Assembly: GCA_021432635.1 (NCBI GenBank)
Contig: MU270072.1
Coordinates: forward strand, 366,478-430,477
Length of the DNA: 64,000 nucleotides
Source of the DNA: Thozetella sp. PMI_491
Taxonomy: Eukaryota; Ascomycota; Sordariomycetes; Chaetosphaeriales; Chaetosphaeriaceae
Reading direction: 5' to 3'
Under the pieces are notes generated by a model. It saw only the letters and a list, made by a program, of their open reading frames with translations. It was not told the origin of the DNA and made no database searches. Shown one piece after another: positions 1 to 10,383 of this stretch. The position numbers and the translations under genes are program-made. The stretch's first letter is position 1. Every line of letters begins with the position of its first letter.

Positions 1-3000
1 GTCCTCTGTCGCTGTAGCACGACCCTTGCCTTTGTTCCGATGGTGCTGTTCCAAGAGGCTTTGCTTCTTGACGTACTCCATCACAATCTCTTCTTCCGTC
101 TTCTCTTGTGTCGTTTTCTCCCCCTGTGGTCCCTGTTGTTGCGCCTCGAATTCACTTTGCGTGGTGCCCGCAAGATGCCCTGGATCATACAGAGGGGGTT
201 GCTGGATACTAGGCGACCAAGCGGCCGCGGCTGCCGCTTTCTCTGTGATCTTCTCGGGGTTTTTGCTTGCTCGCTCGAACTCTTCATTCTCCTCATCACC
301 GAGACCCATATACGACCCCCATTCGCTGTCGCTGCCCCTCTGTTTCTGCTCCCTTAGACTCTGCGTGATGACTCCCTTCAGCTGCTCCTCATATTCCAAC
401 GCTTCGCGTGCGTGCCACAGAGGTTCGGCTTTGCTGGCTGCCATCGCCTGGCGCAAACTATCCTCCTCAGACTTGCGATCTGCAGCTTCTTGTAGGTCAT
501 TGGTATTCTCTTCTCCATCTCCAGGCGACGTCTCCTGGGCTGAAAGTCGGAGAGTTTCGTTGATTTCAACTGCTTCTAGTGATTCTTCAGGGGGTCGCGA
601 ATCACCCCTAGTGGACCTGGAACTCTCGGGAGATAGGATTGGAGAATCTGCACTGGCGGACTGAGCGGAAGTCGTGGTACGTCCGATATCTCGTCGGGCA
701 TCTATGTCTTCCATATTCATGGTTCGCTGTGCTTCCAGAACATCTCGCATCATCTCTTCGGGGGTGTGTTTCTTCTTCAGGTACTTCTGGATCAACTTCC
801 ACTGAACGATGATGTTTTGCTTTTCTGCATCAGAGCTCTGCAGCCACTCCTCGTATCCTTGAGCTGCCCTGGATGCGATAATGTAGTTCTGCACATTGCC
901 GCGGAATAACTTCTGCACTTCTTTGTGCACCCCCTTCATCGTATAACCGAGGACGCCAACGACACCTGCGCCGGGCTTGGCTATAAAGCCTCCCATCCCT
1001 TTACCAATTCCTTTGAAAAAGCCGCTGGCGCCATCTTTCTGGGCGCCTTTCCAAGGCTGGGTGACCAGACCAGTAACGCCATCGTACCAGCCAAGGCCAA
1101 ACTCCTTGCCTGCTGCCCTGGCGCCTGACTTGAAATCGCTGACTTGTGCTTGAGGGCGCACGGTATCGTCTCCCCAATGCCTAGGGAGATTGCGAAATCC
1201 TTTGGTAAAACTCATTGAGAGATCCATAGGTGACTGCACCAGTGCTTTTGCGAAACGTCCGAGGCCTTTGCTCGTATGTACGCCAGCCTGACGCAGCATG
1301 TCATAGTCTTTGCCGGAGCCGGATATATTCTGACTGCCGACTCGGCTTCGGCTAGCGTCTTCTGGTTTGGAGCTCACCCGACCTTGCAATGCATCGGAGG
1401 TAGAGCTTGATCCGATACTCGAAGCGGGATATGACTGATTGAGAGGGTTGGGAAGGCTACGAGCACTAGCAGGAGACTCCTGCACATGCAAGCTCGTCTG
1501 ACTTTGTTCTGGCGAAGTGGGCGGAGTTGTCCTTTCCCCCAAATCCGGGGTCTCGCACTTCCTTGCGGTTGTCGACGCTGACGCTTGGGACTGCTGTCGG
1601 CTGTACTTAAAGGGAAGCTGCAGCATTTTCCACGTCTCCAAGGGAAAATCAGCCAACCCCATCGCCATGTCGCTGAACGCCCCACAAGCTGCCACAAAAC
1701 CCCCGGATATTGGATCCCACGGACCTTCGTCGGTTTCGTATTCTTGCGATCTATAGAGTTTCAAGTCATGGAAATCCAAAAGATTTGCGTTCACCAAAGT
1801 GGATGCAGCAAAGGCACTCAACTTGACTTGGGTGCGCTTGATTCGCCACGCAGCCGGTCGAGATGGCGCCAGGGTGCAGCGGAGTCGGTCAACCTCAAGA
1901 TATTGATGAAATGACTGAGCACCTATCTCGCTGCCTTGCTCCGCCGAAATCTTGCTTGCGAGTTCTTTGGCGCGTTCCAGGCTTTCAGGCTTGAGGCAGA
2001 AGTTGATGGCATCGACTAGCTTGTCCGCAGTGAGTTGTTTGTGAGGGATCGGATCGGGGCCGGCGCCTGCTCGCGCGACCATGGCGCCCCAGAAGGGCTG
2101 GTCCCCAAAGAAAGGAACGATTAAAGTTGGCCGGCCTGCGGCAATACCTGCCGCCGTGGTCCCCGCGCCACCATGGTGAACGACGCACGAGACGTGCTTA
2201 AAAAGCCAGTCATGTGGCACGTTGCCTAGCATGAAGACGCCGTCGGGTATACGAAGTTTGTCCGCGCCCATGCCTCCCCAGCCTTTGGAAAGGAGAACAC
2301 GCTGACCAGTCTTCCTCACGGCTCTGAAGATGAGCTCCGTCATCGCATCGGGATCATCCAGAACAATGCTCCCAAATCCTATGTAGACCGGGGGCGGACC
2401 GGCGTCGAGAAACGCCTGGAGGTCGGGGGTAGGGGCGTAGTTAGAGGCCAAGTTGAGAAAGTAAAACCCAGAGATAGATATGTGGGAACCCCAGTCTTTC
2501 GGTTTGGGTATCAGGGCCGGGGACCAGCAATAGGTGTGAGGGACTCTGAGTCGCTGGAGCATCCCGGGGGCCCAGACCAGACTCACGGGATCCAAACCGA
2601 GACACTTTACCCGAAATCGGTTGATAATGTCGCCTAGGCTCTGCCAGGAGAGGACCTCAATCATAGCATAGCTTATGTAATTTGTGAGTTGAGGTTCGGC
2701 ATTGGAGGACTGGATGTTGGCTAGCGGATGGGGAAAGGCTTGGGTGGGAGAATAAGGCATAGTGAACATGATGTGGAGAGGGATGCCCAGTTTCTCCGCG
2801 CAATGGATATGGGCAAAGCTTGGGGGGTTGGCGATGATGCAGTCGGCGACGAAAGGTCTTGTTGCAGGCCCGGAACCCAGCTCGTTTTCAGAGAGCTCGG
2901 AATGGCCATCGTTGGTAGCGCGAAGACTCATCCCGTCACCAGCTTCGTAACATGATCGCCAGCAGCCTTGAATATACTCGGCAACATCTCTTCTTCGCTC

Positions 3001-3684
3001 ACCGATATCTCCACTTAGCAGACTGCGAAAGCCGGGTATCAGGCTGGGATTCTCAACCATAAAGGCCATTAGCCGGGAAGGGTCGCCGCCGATGCTGAAG
3101 AATTCCAGACCATTCTCCTGCACAAAGTCTTTGAAGTTGGGATGAGTCGCCAGACGTACACGATGGCCGTATGTGTCTTTTAGAACTTTCCCCAAGGCAA
3201 CGAAGGGTTGCACATCTCCACGAGAGCCGACGACTTGGATGACGACATTCAGGGGCGGAGGTGGAGGAACCCCCTCCTCACCTCCTAAGGAAGGGGGAAT
3301 GTAAGGGGGAGGAGGCGGATTACTATCTTGGACACTCTGGAGATGTTGATTTAGAGCAGGAGCAAAGATCTGGGATAAACGTCGGTTGAGCTGATTGATG
3401 CGGATGTTGACACGGCCGTCGTCGGTCACATGAGCATTAGCACCCAGGCCGTCTTTCTCGCTGCGAATCACGCCATAGGTGTCACCGTAAGCAGGAGGGG
3501 GCCAGTCATCCTCGGCCGCATCCGGAGTGATGAGATCAGTCTCTTGCAGATGAGGCTCTTGTCTCAAGGGTGTTGTGAGATTGGTAGGGGCGGTAATGAC
3601 GGGTTCTGCTAGTTGAAGTATGGATCGCTGCACGACGGGCTCCGAGACTAGCTCGCCCTGCTCTAAGGGAGGCTGTATGGCCAT
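1..3684 (-). CDS. Sterol/lipid UDP-glucosyltransferase (GT28/GT1 type), 3' end off the window
   Basis: This frame is open from the ATG at 3684 to the left edge, giving at least 1228 residues with no intron and no stop, so the C-terminus is missing. A GT28 N-terminal domain starts near residue 147 (VVIQVVGSRGDVQPF). The sugar-donor signature lies near residues 500-535 (VHHGGAGTTAAGIAAGRP...FFGDQPFWG). Together these match fungal UDP-glucose:sterol 3-O-glucosyltransferases (Atg26 relatives), which glucosylate membrane sterols. The PH and GRAM domains of Atg26 are not in front of the catalytic part; the N-terminus is Pro-rich. Behind the catalytic part, residues about 860-923 hold a Gly/Lys-rich segment (GLVTQPWKGAQKDG, GFFKGIGKGMGGFIAKP) that resembles the C-terminal motif of VPS13/ATG2-type proteins. 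Two ubiquitin-interacting-motif-like helices lie near 1071-1086 and 1096-1112. The glycosyltransferase call is firm; the substrate is inferred. Confidence 0.9.
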   Translation of the reverse strand, partial: MAIQPPLEQGELVSEPVVQRSILQLAEPVITAPTNLTTPLRQEPHLQETDLITPDAAEDDWPPPAYGDTYGVIRSEKDGLGANAHVTDDGRVNIRINQLNRRLSQIFAPALNQHLQSVQDSNPPPPPYIPPSLGGEEGVPPPPPLNVVIQVVGSRGDVQPFVALGKVLKDTYGHRVRLATHPNFKDFVQENGLEFFSIGGDPSRLMAFMVENPSLIPGFRSLLSGDIGERRRDVAEYIQGCWRSCYEAGDGMSLRATNDGHSELSENELGSGPATRPFVADCIIANPPSFAHIHCAEKLGIPLHIMFTMPYSPTQAFPHPLANIQSSNAEPQLTNYISYAMIEVLSWQSLGDIINRFRVKCLGLDPVSLVWAPGMLQRLRVPHTYCWSPALIPKPKDWGSHISISGFYFLNLASNYAPTPDLQAFLDAGPPPVYIGFGSIVLDDPDAMTELIFRAVRKTGQRVLLSKGWGGMGADKLRIPDGVFMLGNVPHDWLFKHVSCVVHHGGAGTTAAGIAAGRPTLIVPFFGDQPFWGAMVARAGAGPDPIPHKQLTADKLVDAINFCLKPESLERAKELASKISAEQGSEIGAQSFHQYLEVDRLRCTLAPSRPAAWRIKRTQVKLSAFAASTLVNANLLDFHDLKLYRSQEYETDEGPWDPISGGFVAACGAFSDMAMGLADFPLETWKMLQLPFKYSRQQSQASASTTARKCETPDLGERTTPPTSPEQSQTSLHVQESPASARSLPNPLNQSYPASSIGSSSTSDALQGRVSSKPEDASRSRVGSQNISGSGKDYDMLRQAGVHTSKGLGRFAKALVQSPMDLSMSFTKGFRNLPRHWGDDTVRPQAQVSDFKSGARAAGKEFGLGWYDGVTGLVTQPWKGAQKDGASGFFKGIGKGMGGFIAKPGAGVVGVLGYTMKGVHKEVQKLFRGNVQNYIIASRAAQGYEEWLQSSDAEKQNIIVQWKLIQKYLKKKHTPEEMMRDVLEAQRTMNMEDIDARRDIGRTTTSAQSASADSPILSPESSRSTRGDSRPPEESLEAVEINETLRLSAQETSPGDGEENTNDLQEAADRKSEEDSLRQAMAASKAEPLWHAREALEYEEQLKGVITQSLREQKQRGSDSEWGSYMGLGDEENEEFERASKNPEKITEKAAAAAAWSPSIQQPPLYDPGHLAGTTQSEFEAQQQGPQGEKTTQEKTEEEIVMEYVKKQSLLEQHHRNKGKGRATATED

Positions 3685-4752
3685 AGTGTGAATGGAAGAA
3701 GGCAGGCTGGGTTCGCCTTGGTTAGTCGCGGTTTGACTGATGCCGTATGTTGCTGGAGAACGAATTATACGAGTGACTGAGCGAGGTAACGGTCCTGGAG
3801 GGAGAGAAAGGGAAACGTACTTAGAATACACCTTTTCTATTTATACGACCAAAGACCGAGATGGCCTATTCTACAACGGTGGGCTGCCCACGTCTCGAAT
3901 ACTTACTTGCTCAATCCAGCTTAGCTCGAAAAACACCGAGCTGGGCTCCACTCACCGTTGGCGGCTAATCACAAACCCTACTCGGACCCTGGTTGCCTGG
4001 TCCTGTACCACCATACAATGTTCGCACACTGAAACTACGCCTCGTATCGCTTGTGCTCGCGAACCAGCACCACTTACTCGACTGCCGATTGGCCGAGACA
4101 GGCTGCATCTTAAATTCAAGATAGCCACTAAATCCGTTAGGAGATCGTATGCGGGTCAGCGTCACTTTTATGCCGCTTTTTTGGGGGAGCCTTCGCAATG
4201 TTAGTCGGGTCTTAGCCAGCCATTCCGCTGAGTGGGCCCAGCAACCCAGTTGCGTCCGCCACCGAGCGATCTCTGAGCCTGCTTGAAAGCGATACAAAGT
4301 GCTCCCCTAACCCCCACTAGTACCCCCACTATCCCACTCGTTGAATGATCAACTATAGCCGACAGGTCAGGTATAGCCGACAGTCATCTGGGGAAAGGCC
4401 ATGGCTGAGCTTTGGCGTATCCTCCTTCATGCCATAGCAGAGAGGAAAGGCAGCATGGATCCCCACAGAATGAATGAAGCTGCCCAAGCGTATTGTGTTG
4501 CTGGTCAGGCCGAAACATTCTTATCTACGCTGTGTTTGAATGGTCTTAGTGGCCGTGGGGACGTGGGGTCAGCATTGCTGTACTGCTGGCGGGGACCAAG
4601 TCTGGACTCGGCGCGTCGATTCCCGCCAGTCGAAGTGCGGGGTGCGGCCGAAGCTATAGTTAAAAGACAAAATCGCAGTGGTATCTATACTCTGCATCAC
4701 ACCCATCGGATGAAGAACGGCGTTCAAACAAGTCTGCTTCCCAAATATGCCA
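3685..4752. other. Intergenic region between divergent glucosyltransferase and Nudix genes
   Basis: This holds the upstream regions of both flanking genes. ORFs here show no recognisable domain and no credible coding pattern. A 12-nt direct repeat, TATAGCCGACAG, occurs at 4354-4365 and 4372-4383. Confidence 0.5.
4354..4383 (+). repeat. Two-copy 12-nt direct repeat upstream of the Nudix gene
   Basis: TATAGCCGACAG occurs twice, 18 bp apart from start to start, about 370 bp before the Nudix ATG. The copies are identical. It could be a paired binding site or a chance duplication. Confidence 0.5.
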
Positions 4753-5783
4753 ATGGATGCGGTCGCAGCGATTGCAACGAGACGAAAGAGTCCGCTCCTC
4801 GACTTGATTGATATCGTGGATAGGTAAGCGTCGCATTGAAACTCTAACTGCACATACACACTAGATCAACAGTCTTTACTTACATTAAGGTCTCGCCAAG
4901 CGTTCCGGCCGATTTCGACTATAATGGGCTGTTTAAGCTCTTGCTGCCGAACGACGATCGGCCTCACGGCTTCATGCTTCCAACTGTAGTCGACCTGATG
5001 CCATGGGCCGCAGACTTTGTCATTGACGCGGAGTCACGCACTATACAACTCACAGACAGCTCCGGGGGAAGCGCCACGGGCAACGTGTGCAGCAAGGCTT
5101 TCCAGGAGACCATTGATTCCGCCATCCAAGCGGATATATTCCGGATCATGCATGGAGAGCATAGCGAGCTGTATCCTATCCTCGGTGCCAACTTCCCAGT
5201 AACGCTGGAGCGCTTTCCTGCACCCCTCTTTGGAATTGCAATCCGTGGGGCGCATATGACTGCCTACACACGCCTGTCTACAGATCCACTACCACGAATA
5301 TGGGTTGCTCGGCGAAATCTGAATCTATTCACATATCCTGGCATGCTGGATACATCTGTTGCCGGGGGCGTCAAGGCGGGCGATTCACCTCTTGATTGCA
5401 TTGTTGCTGAGGCTAATGAGGAGGCATCGTTGCCGCAGCAATTTGTGCGCCAGCATGCTCAGGCTGCAGGACTGGTGACCTATACAACCCGGCAGGCATC
5501 GACTGGCTATATCGTACCCACCGTGCTTTATGTCTTTGACATTAAGCTCCCTGAGACGATGACTCTTATCCCAAACGACACCGAGGTGGACACATTTTAC
5601 TTATGGACTGTGCAGCAGGTCCTAGATGCAATGCTCGCCCGCCGTTTTAAGCCGAACTGCGCTCTAGTCATGATCGATTTCTTTGTGCGGCATGGGCTCC
5701 TCACCGAAGAAACTGTTCCCGATTATATTGAGGTAGTGACTAGGTTGAGGAGGAGGCTCCCTGTGCCTCTACTACCCGTTTGA
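4753..5783 (+). CDS. DUF4743/Nudix hydrolase, thiamine-pyrophosphokinase-related
   Basis: Model: join(4753..4823, 4865..5783), 329 aa. The 41-bp intron has GTAAGC, a CTAAC branch point and TAG, and splicing keeps the frame (IDIVDR then STVFTYIK). An N-terminal DUF4743 region, with the family's LLPNDDRPHGFMLP block, precedes a Nudix fold. The Nudix box begins near residue 189 (GGVKAGDSPLD...EANEEASL). It keeps the metal-binding E-x-x-E-E, but the usual Glu, Arg and Gly of the consensus are Asp, Ala and Ser, as is common in this subfamily. Relatives include fungal proteins annotated as thiamine pyrophosphokinase-related and plant NUDT20/24. They are thought to hydrolyse damaged thiamine diphosphates or similar pyrophosphates. 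Substrate not shown by sequence. Confidence 0.88.
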
Positions 5784-7673
5784 GATTTCAAAGGAGAGAA
5801 AGGGTCACCCCGATTCAAGGCCGCCATGGAGGCTCGGGATAGAATGGGATTGGTAAGATTGATAGTATTCGGATACCCCAGAGGAAACGCATATAGAATA
5901 TTTTTATTAGTCGACCAGTTCCTGGAGGTAATTCACTAGGCACCTCTCTACCCTGCTGTTTCTGCACTTGAAATCATGGCAATACTAAGCGGTAAACTAT
6001 ATATTCGGAAGCACCTTATGATAGAACGCAGCCCCAGGCTATGGTGGCGTTGATGCGACGAGGATTTCTGCCCCTACCACGGGACCGCAGTTCTCGAAGA
6101 CGTCACGAAATAGCCCAGTCGATTTGAGACTGTTGGCGACCTGGTCCGAGTGTTGCTCATCGACTGCGAGGAACGCGCAGGTCGAGCCCGACCTAGTCAT
6201 GACACTCCTGATCACCGATGTTGGTTTTGAGGCTGCCTCACATCCGTCGAACGGTTGCCACAAGCAGCACTTCTAGTATTCGGATGACCTTGAAGGCCTC
6301 ACTACCTAGAGCACGTCCTTCTAAGTAAAAAGACAGCATTTTCCTACATATATATTTCCTTTAAGCGGTATCAACTGCCGTCCGTATACATAGATCCTAG
6401 AAATCTCCCGCTCCCTGCCTTCACAGCATGTGGTTGGCGATGAAGAGGACTTACTCTGAAATCTAGGTCTCTCCCGGCAACTCGCACCATTGACCCACGC
6501 CTCGTCATTCCATTTTGAGAGTGACGAATTTGGTCGGCGAGCGTGGTGTGGTTGGTAAGGTGGCCGTGGTGGCCGGTAAGGTTGATTAGTCGCTCCATCC
6601 TAAAGATACTAGAAAATGGTATTTATAACTAGATAGGTGAAAGTCCAATTTTTATTTTGTCATAGCAGCGTTCCTGCAAATTTTACTTAGTATATGTTCC
6701 AAATTTAAAGCACCGACAGATTATAATCAAGCACCGCCTCGTAACCGTGACTAAAGTCATCGCTCAGTCAAGGTTAGCCAAGCTCAGGGGTTAAAGTGAA
6801 AATAGCGGGGGGACTTGAATTCCGACGGCCTGTCCCGTTAGTCTACTCGTCCTGCAAGTAACGAGCTATTACACACAAATATTGCTTGCCGCTAATTTAA
6901 TCAGTTGGATCTCAGGGTACTCTTTCTTTGGCGTGGGAGCAGGGTTGACCCGTATGCAGCCGAGGAGATGACGATATACGTAGGTACGACAAGGCGCAAA
7001 AAAACAAGGCGGCAAGGTAATTCCTGGCTGGGGCAAGACGATCCTTCGCTGAGGCGTCATAGTCAGATCAGGAGGGGCAGTACTTGTTGCGATCATTGCC
7101 TAATAGAGTGACATCATACGGCGAGGTGGCCGGTGCCTGCAGAACTAGCTTGGGTGCGCAGCCTCAGCTCTGTGCTGGGGAGGAAGCCCCTGCAATCAAA
7201 ATTACCTAGACCTTCTGGTGCTAACCCTAAGATGCCAAGTCATGCTCTCCAAAGACCAGCTCGTGCCGACGGCCCGACGCCTCTAAATCCACGGTGATTG
7301 GCGCTCCCTCCAAGCGAATTGAGCTCCTGTTACTATGCAGAAGCGCCTGCTGAAAACGTGCTATATCCGAACTGGCAGTTGCTACACATGTACCCAGACA
7401 AGCAATAAATAGAGTAGTATCCGCCGCCAGGATTCACCTAATGGGCGTAAGATGCTACGCCTCCCCCCGCAGAACCCCTCCAGCGCCTAGGCACCTGCTT
7501 ATTCCGAAATGCGATGTCTGCGCTCGTTCCAGCAATGTAGAAAGATAAAAGAGGGTCGTGCCACCTGGGCCGTTGATCCTCGCACCTAGGCGAAAGCCTC
7601 ACTAGCTTAACGGCTTCTACGTACAAGTCGATCCCCGCGGACTAGGACGAAGAGCTTCAAGACGGCCACAACC
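5784..7673. other. 1.9-kb gene-poor region
   Basis: No supported gene. A short minus-strand frame at 6039-6263 has a faint resemblance to the C-terminal lobe of GHMP kinases and is bounded by an in-frame stop, so at best it is a relic. The last few hundred bases are the GH18 promoter. Confidence 0.45.
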
Positions 7674-8606
7674 ATGCGCTCCTGGAACTGGCTCGGTGCC
7701 GCCGGCGTGCTCCTCGCTCAGCTCGCCGGCTGGGCAGATGCTGCTCAGGTCGCGACGTACTATGACCACCCGTTCCACCCCGACACGGGCGAACCGATTT
7801 CGCTACTGCCGCTCATCGACGACACCACGGGAGGCTATGTCACCAACATCATCACGGCGACATGGTTCGTCCACAAGGACCACGTTACGACGTTCGGCGA
7901 TGTCGACCCCGCCGACAGCTCGTTCGACTGGCTCCGTGACGAGATCAAGCAAGTGCAACAGGCTGGGGTCAAGGTGACCATGATGCTGCTGGGCAACTGG
8001 ACGATGCTCGACGGTAACGACACGGCCTTCTTTGAGGCCTCGTACAGCGGCATCCACGACGCCATCAGCCTGTACGGCTTCGATGGCATCGACCTCGACG
8101 TCGAGGATGTCGGAGGCTACGCGGCCGATCCTTCCTGGCGGCCCAAGCCTATCGGGTTCGACGGCATCGTGCGCCTGATCCAGCGTCTGAAGAGTGACTT
8201 CGGCTCTGACTTCATTATCACCATGGCCCCAGTTGCATCGGCGCTGTCCGGCGGCGGCAGCCTGAGCGCCTTTAACTACCTCACGCTGGAGCAACAGTAC
8301 GGAAACCTGATCGCGTGGTACAACGCGCAGTTCTACAACGGCTGGGGCAGCCCCGCTAGCACCACGGCCTACAAGAACATCATCAACCACGGCTTCCCTT
8401 CCAACAAGGTCATCATGGGCCTGGCGACGAGCGGTGACACGTCCGGGTTCGTGAGCCAGACCACCGTCGCCAGCGTGGTGAAGCAGCTGCTGGATTCGAC
8501 CGGCATTGGTGGCATTTCGGGCTGGGACTACTGGGATGGTCTTCCGGGCGGCAAGGCCGCGCCGTGGCAGTGGGCAGAGTGGGCGGCCGAGGCCTTGGCG
8601 CAGTAG
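7674..8606 (+). CDS. Secreted GH18 chitinase/endo-beta-N-acetylglucosaminidase-like protein
   Basis: A single-exon gene of 310 aa. The N-terminus is a typical signal peptide (hydrophobic core to about residue 23, ending WADA). The GH18 catalytic signature D-x-x-D-x-D-x-E is intact (YGFDGIDLDVED, D137 to the catalytic E144). The ends of the TIM barrel are recognisable: MAPVASAL, WYNAQFYNGWG and the terminal SGWDYWDG. The size and the lack of chitin-binding modules fit small secreted fungal GH18 enzymes that cleave chitin or the chitobiose core of N-glycans. I cannot choose between these substrates. GC content and codon use are higher than in the surrounding intergenic DNA, as expected for a real gene. 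Confidence 0.92.
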   Translation: MRSWNWLGAAGVLLAQLAGWADAAQVATYYDHPFHPDTGEPISLLPLIDDTTGGYVTNIITATWFVHKDHVTTFGDVDPADSSFDWLRDEIKQVQQAGVKVTMMLLGNWTMLDGNDTAFFEASYSGIHDAISLYGFDGIDLDVEDVGGYAADPSWRPKPIGFDGIVRLIQRLKSDFGSDFIITMAPVASALSGGGSLSAFNYLTLEQQYGNLIAWYNAQFYNGWGSPASTTAYKNIINHGFPSNKVIMGLATSGDTSGFVSQTTVASVVKQLLDSTGIGGISGWDYWDGLPGGKAAPWQWAEWAAEALAQ

Positions 8607-8963
8607 CTTCCTGAACGCGGAGCGAAGTAATGTCTATAATCTGCAAATATAGTATCTCTTAGAAAGAAACTATTCTGATGACCAGTAAGGCTAGTGGTGA
8701 GATACTATTGCTATGATCCCCGTCCCCTACGTCGTACCTGCATCGAATCATGCATATAGCTTTATAGAATTAACGGTGCTGGAACAAGTGCAATGATATT
8801 TGGGCATCTTGCCGTCGGCGAGTTACATTGTTCATGTTCACCTGTCTCGTGAAGCAGGGTAGCAACCTAGTATAGGCAGTGTCTCAAGCTGGCAGGAGTG
8901 GAGAGTCGTGGCACGGTATTCCCCCCTGATCGTTCTGTATTGCATCGCAGAGCTGGCCACCGA
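8607..8963. other. Convergent intergenic spacer
   Basis: It separates the 3' ends of the GH18 gene and the minus-strand small gene. No feature seen. Confidence 0.5.
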
Positions 8964-9588
8964 CTACATCCACCAAATTTGGCCGGCCCCTTCGTTATTC
9001 TTTATTTCGTCTTTGTGCTCGTCGAGCACCTTTTTCAGCTGTCTCACTATCACCTCCGCTGGGGGTGGTCCCGTGGGCGGAGGTCCTGTTGCTCCGGGCT
9101 TCCGGACGCTCGGCCTGATCCACGGCACATCCTTAGCGCCCTTGACATTGTCGTAGATGGAAGAGAAGTCTTCGCTCAGGTAGCCGCCACCCCTGTACAA
9201 TTCGCACTCAGCTTCTGCTTCAATCTAGTCTTTCTTCCTAATGGAGCTGTTGCAGCGAGCAAACGCGTGATTCACACTCAAAAGGTTCTTACATGATGAT
9301 GAGTCTTGGCTTAGGGTAAGTTCTCCCATCAATCACGGTGCTGTCCGTAGGCGATGACATGAGGGCCGTGATCGTAGAGGTAGCAGTCTCGATGTCGCTG
9401 CATACTTTGATGACTGGAACCAGCGTGTTTAGAATCACGAACTTTCGCTATAAAATGTGGAAATTCTCCGGCACTCCAAGACAGAATTGCTAACCATTGT
9501 ATTCCGGCTTCATGCTCTCAGTGGTTGCCTGGATGTGCGTGGGAATCTTGCCACAGAGCAAGACGGGGATGGGGTCTGATGTTGCCAT
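8964..9588 (-). CDS. Small fungal hypothetical protein, exon 1-2 join out of phase
   Basis: Three coding blocks are seen: 9495..9588 (MATSDPIPVLLCGKIPTHIQ), 9293..9441 (VPVIKV...TALMSSPTDST) and 8964..9192 (GGGYLSEDF...VPWIRP...VIVRQLKKVL). The second intron (9193..9292, GTAAGA...ACAG) joins cleanly into LIIMGGGYLSED. The first intron (9442..9494, GTTAGC...AAG) leaves the sum one nucleotide out of frame. Either it uses an unusual junction or exon 1 or 2 carries a 1-nt indel. The overall pattern (VLLCGK..., then a variable stretch with ...ALLSSP, then GGGY.DEDF and VPW.RP) is that of a widespread fungal family of about 155 aa without an assigned role. No function proposed. Confidence 0.55.
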
Positions 9589-10383
9589 TTTGGTAATGAT
9601 CTGGAGAGACAAAAAGATGAGGGGCTAAACTGGTTAGGCAATTCAATAATGGCTAGGTGATGTTTAACGGTGAAGGTACTGTACATATATACGATTCGGC
9701 CTAGTTATTGTTTACGAAAGGCCAGCCCTCGCCCACCGCCCGGACCCGATGACAAATGGCTCGGACTCGCCCGCGAACCTACTCCGACCACTAGCCCATC
9801 GGTCCCGAGAGGCCCGCTCTAGGCTCTTGGCTGTCGCAACCACGAGTCGCCGTGCACCGATTCGAGGACACCAAGATGGTCTTCCACGTCATGGTGTGAT
9901 TGGAAAGCCTGACCCAGTGATGAGTTCTGGCGCAGAATCCCAGCCAATAACGCTCGACTCTCGGCGAAGGAGTGGTCTGGGAACCTCCGATGCTCGTCGG
10001 TGAATAGAGGACGCGACGCCGGGCCCAATTGCGGGGCGAGGCTGACCACCCCAGGGGTGTTTTGTAGCTGCCCGGTGTCCGATGCTTGCCGTCTTGGCTG
10101 TGCTTGACTATTTGTCACATGCCTCTATATTCTCTTTAGATATTTGGAACATTCACGCCGTTAGGCCCTTCTTCGATACCAATTTGGTAAAGCGAGGTAG
10201 GCATCCAGGTACATATTGAAGATGGGCTTTTAGTCAGGTTCACTAGATTATGCGCCCCTCTAATGCTACACCGATGGGTAAGGCCACCGCCGCTACCCCT
10301 CTACGTAAGGATTCTCTAGTGCTGTAACTGCCTTAGCGACCGTCGGGGAGAGAACAGAGGCACTAAACGCACATTCTACCTAC
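9589..10383. other. Intergenic region
   Basis: It holds the upstream region of the small hypothetical gene and the 3' side of the HET gene. No supported coding feature. Confidence 0.45.

Noticed and set aside
3740-4204. 154-codon plus-strand ORF
   Set aside because: No domain or fungal-gene structure; overlaps the promoter of the glucosyltransferase gene.
6039-6263. Minus-strand 74-codon frame with SVMTRSGSTCAFLAVDEQ, faintly like a GHMP-kinase C-terminal lobe
   Set aside because: It is short, lacks an ATG start, has an in-frame stop just upstream and no other kinase motif nearby. Too weak to annotate.
7803-8390. 195-codon minus-strand ORF
   Set aside because: Exact antisense shadow of the GC-rich GH18 gene.
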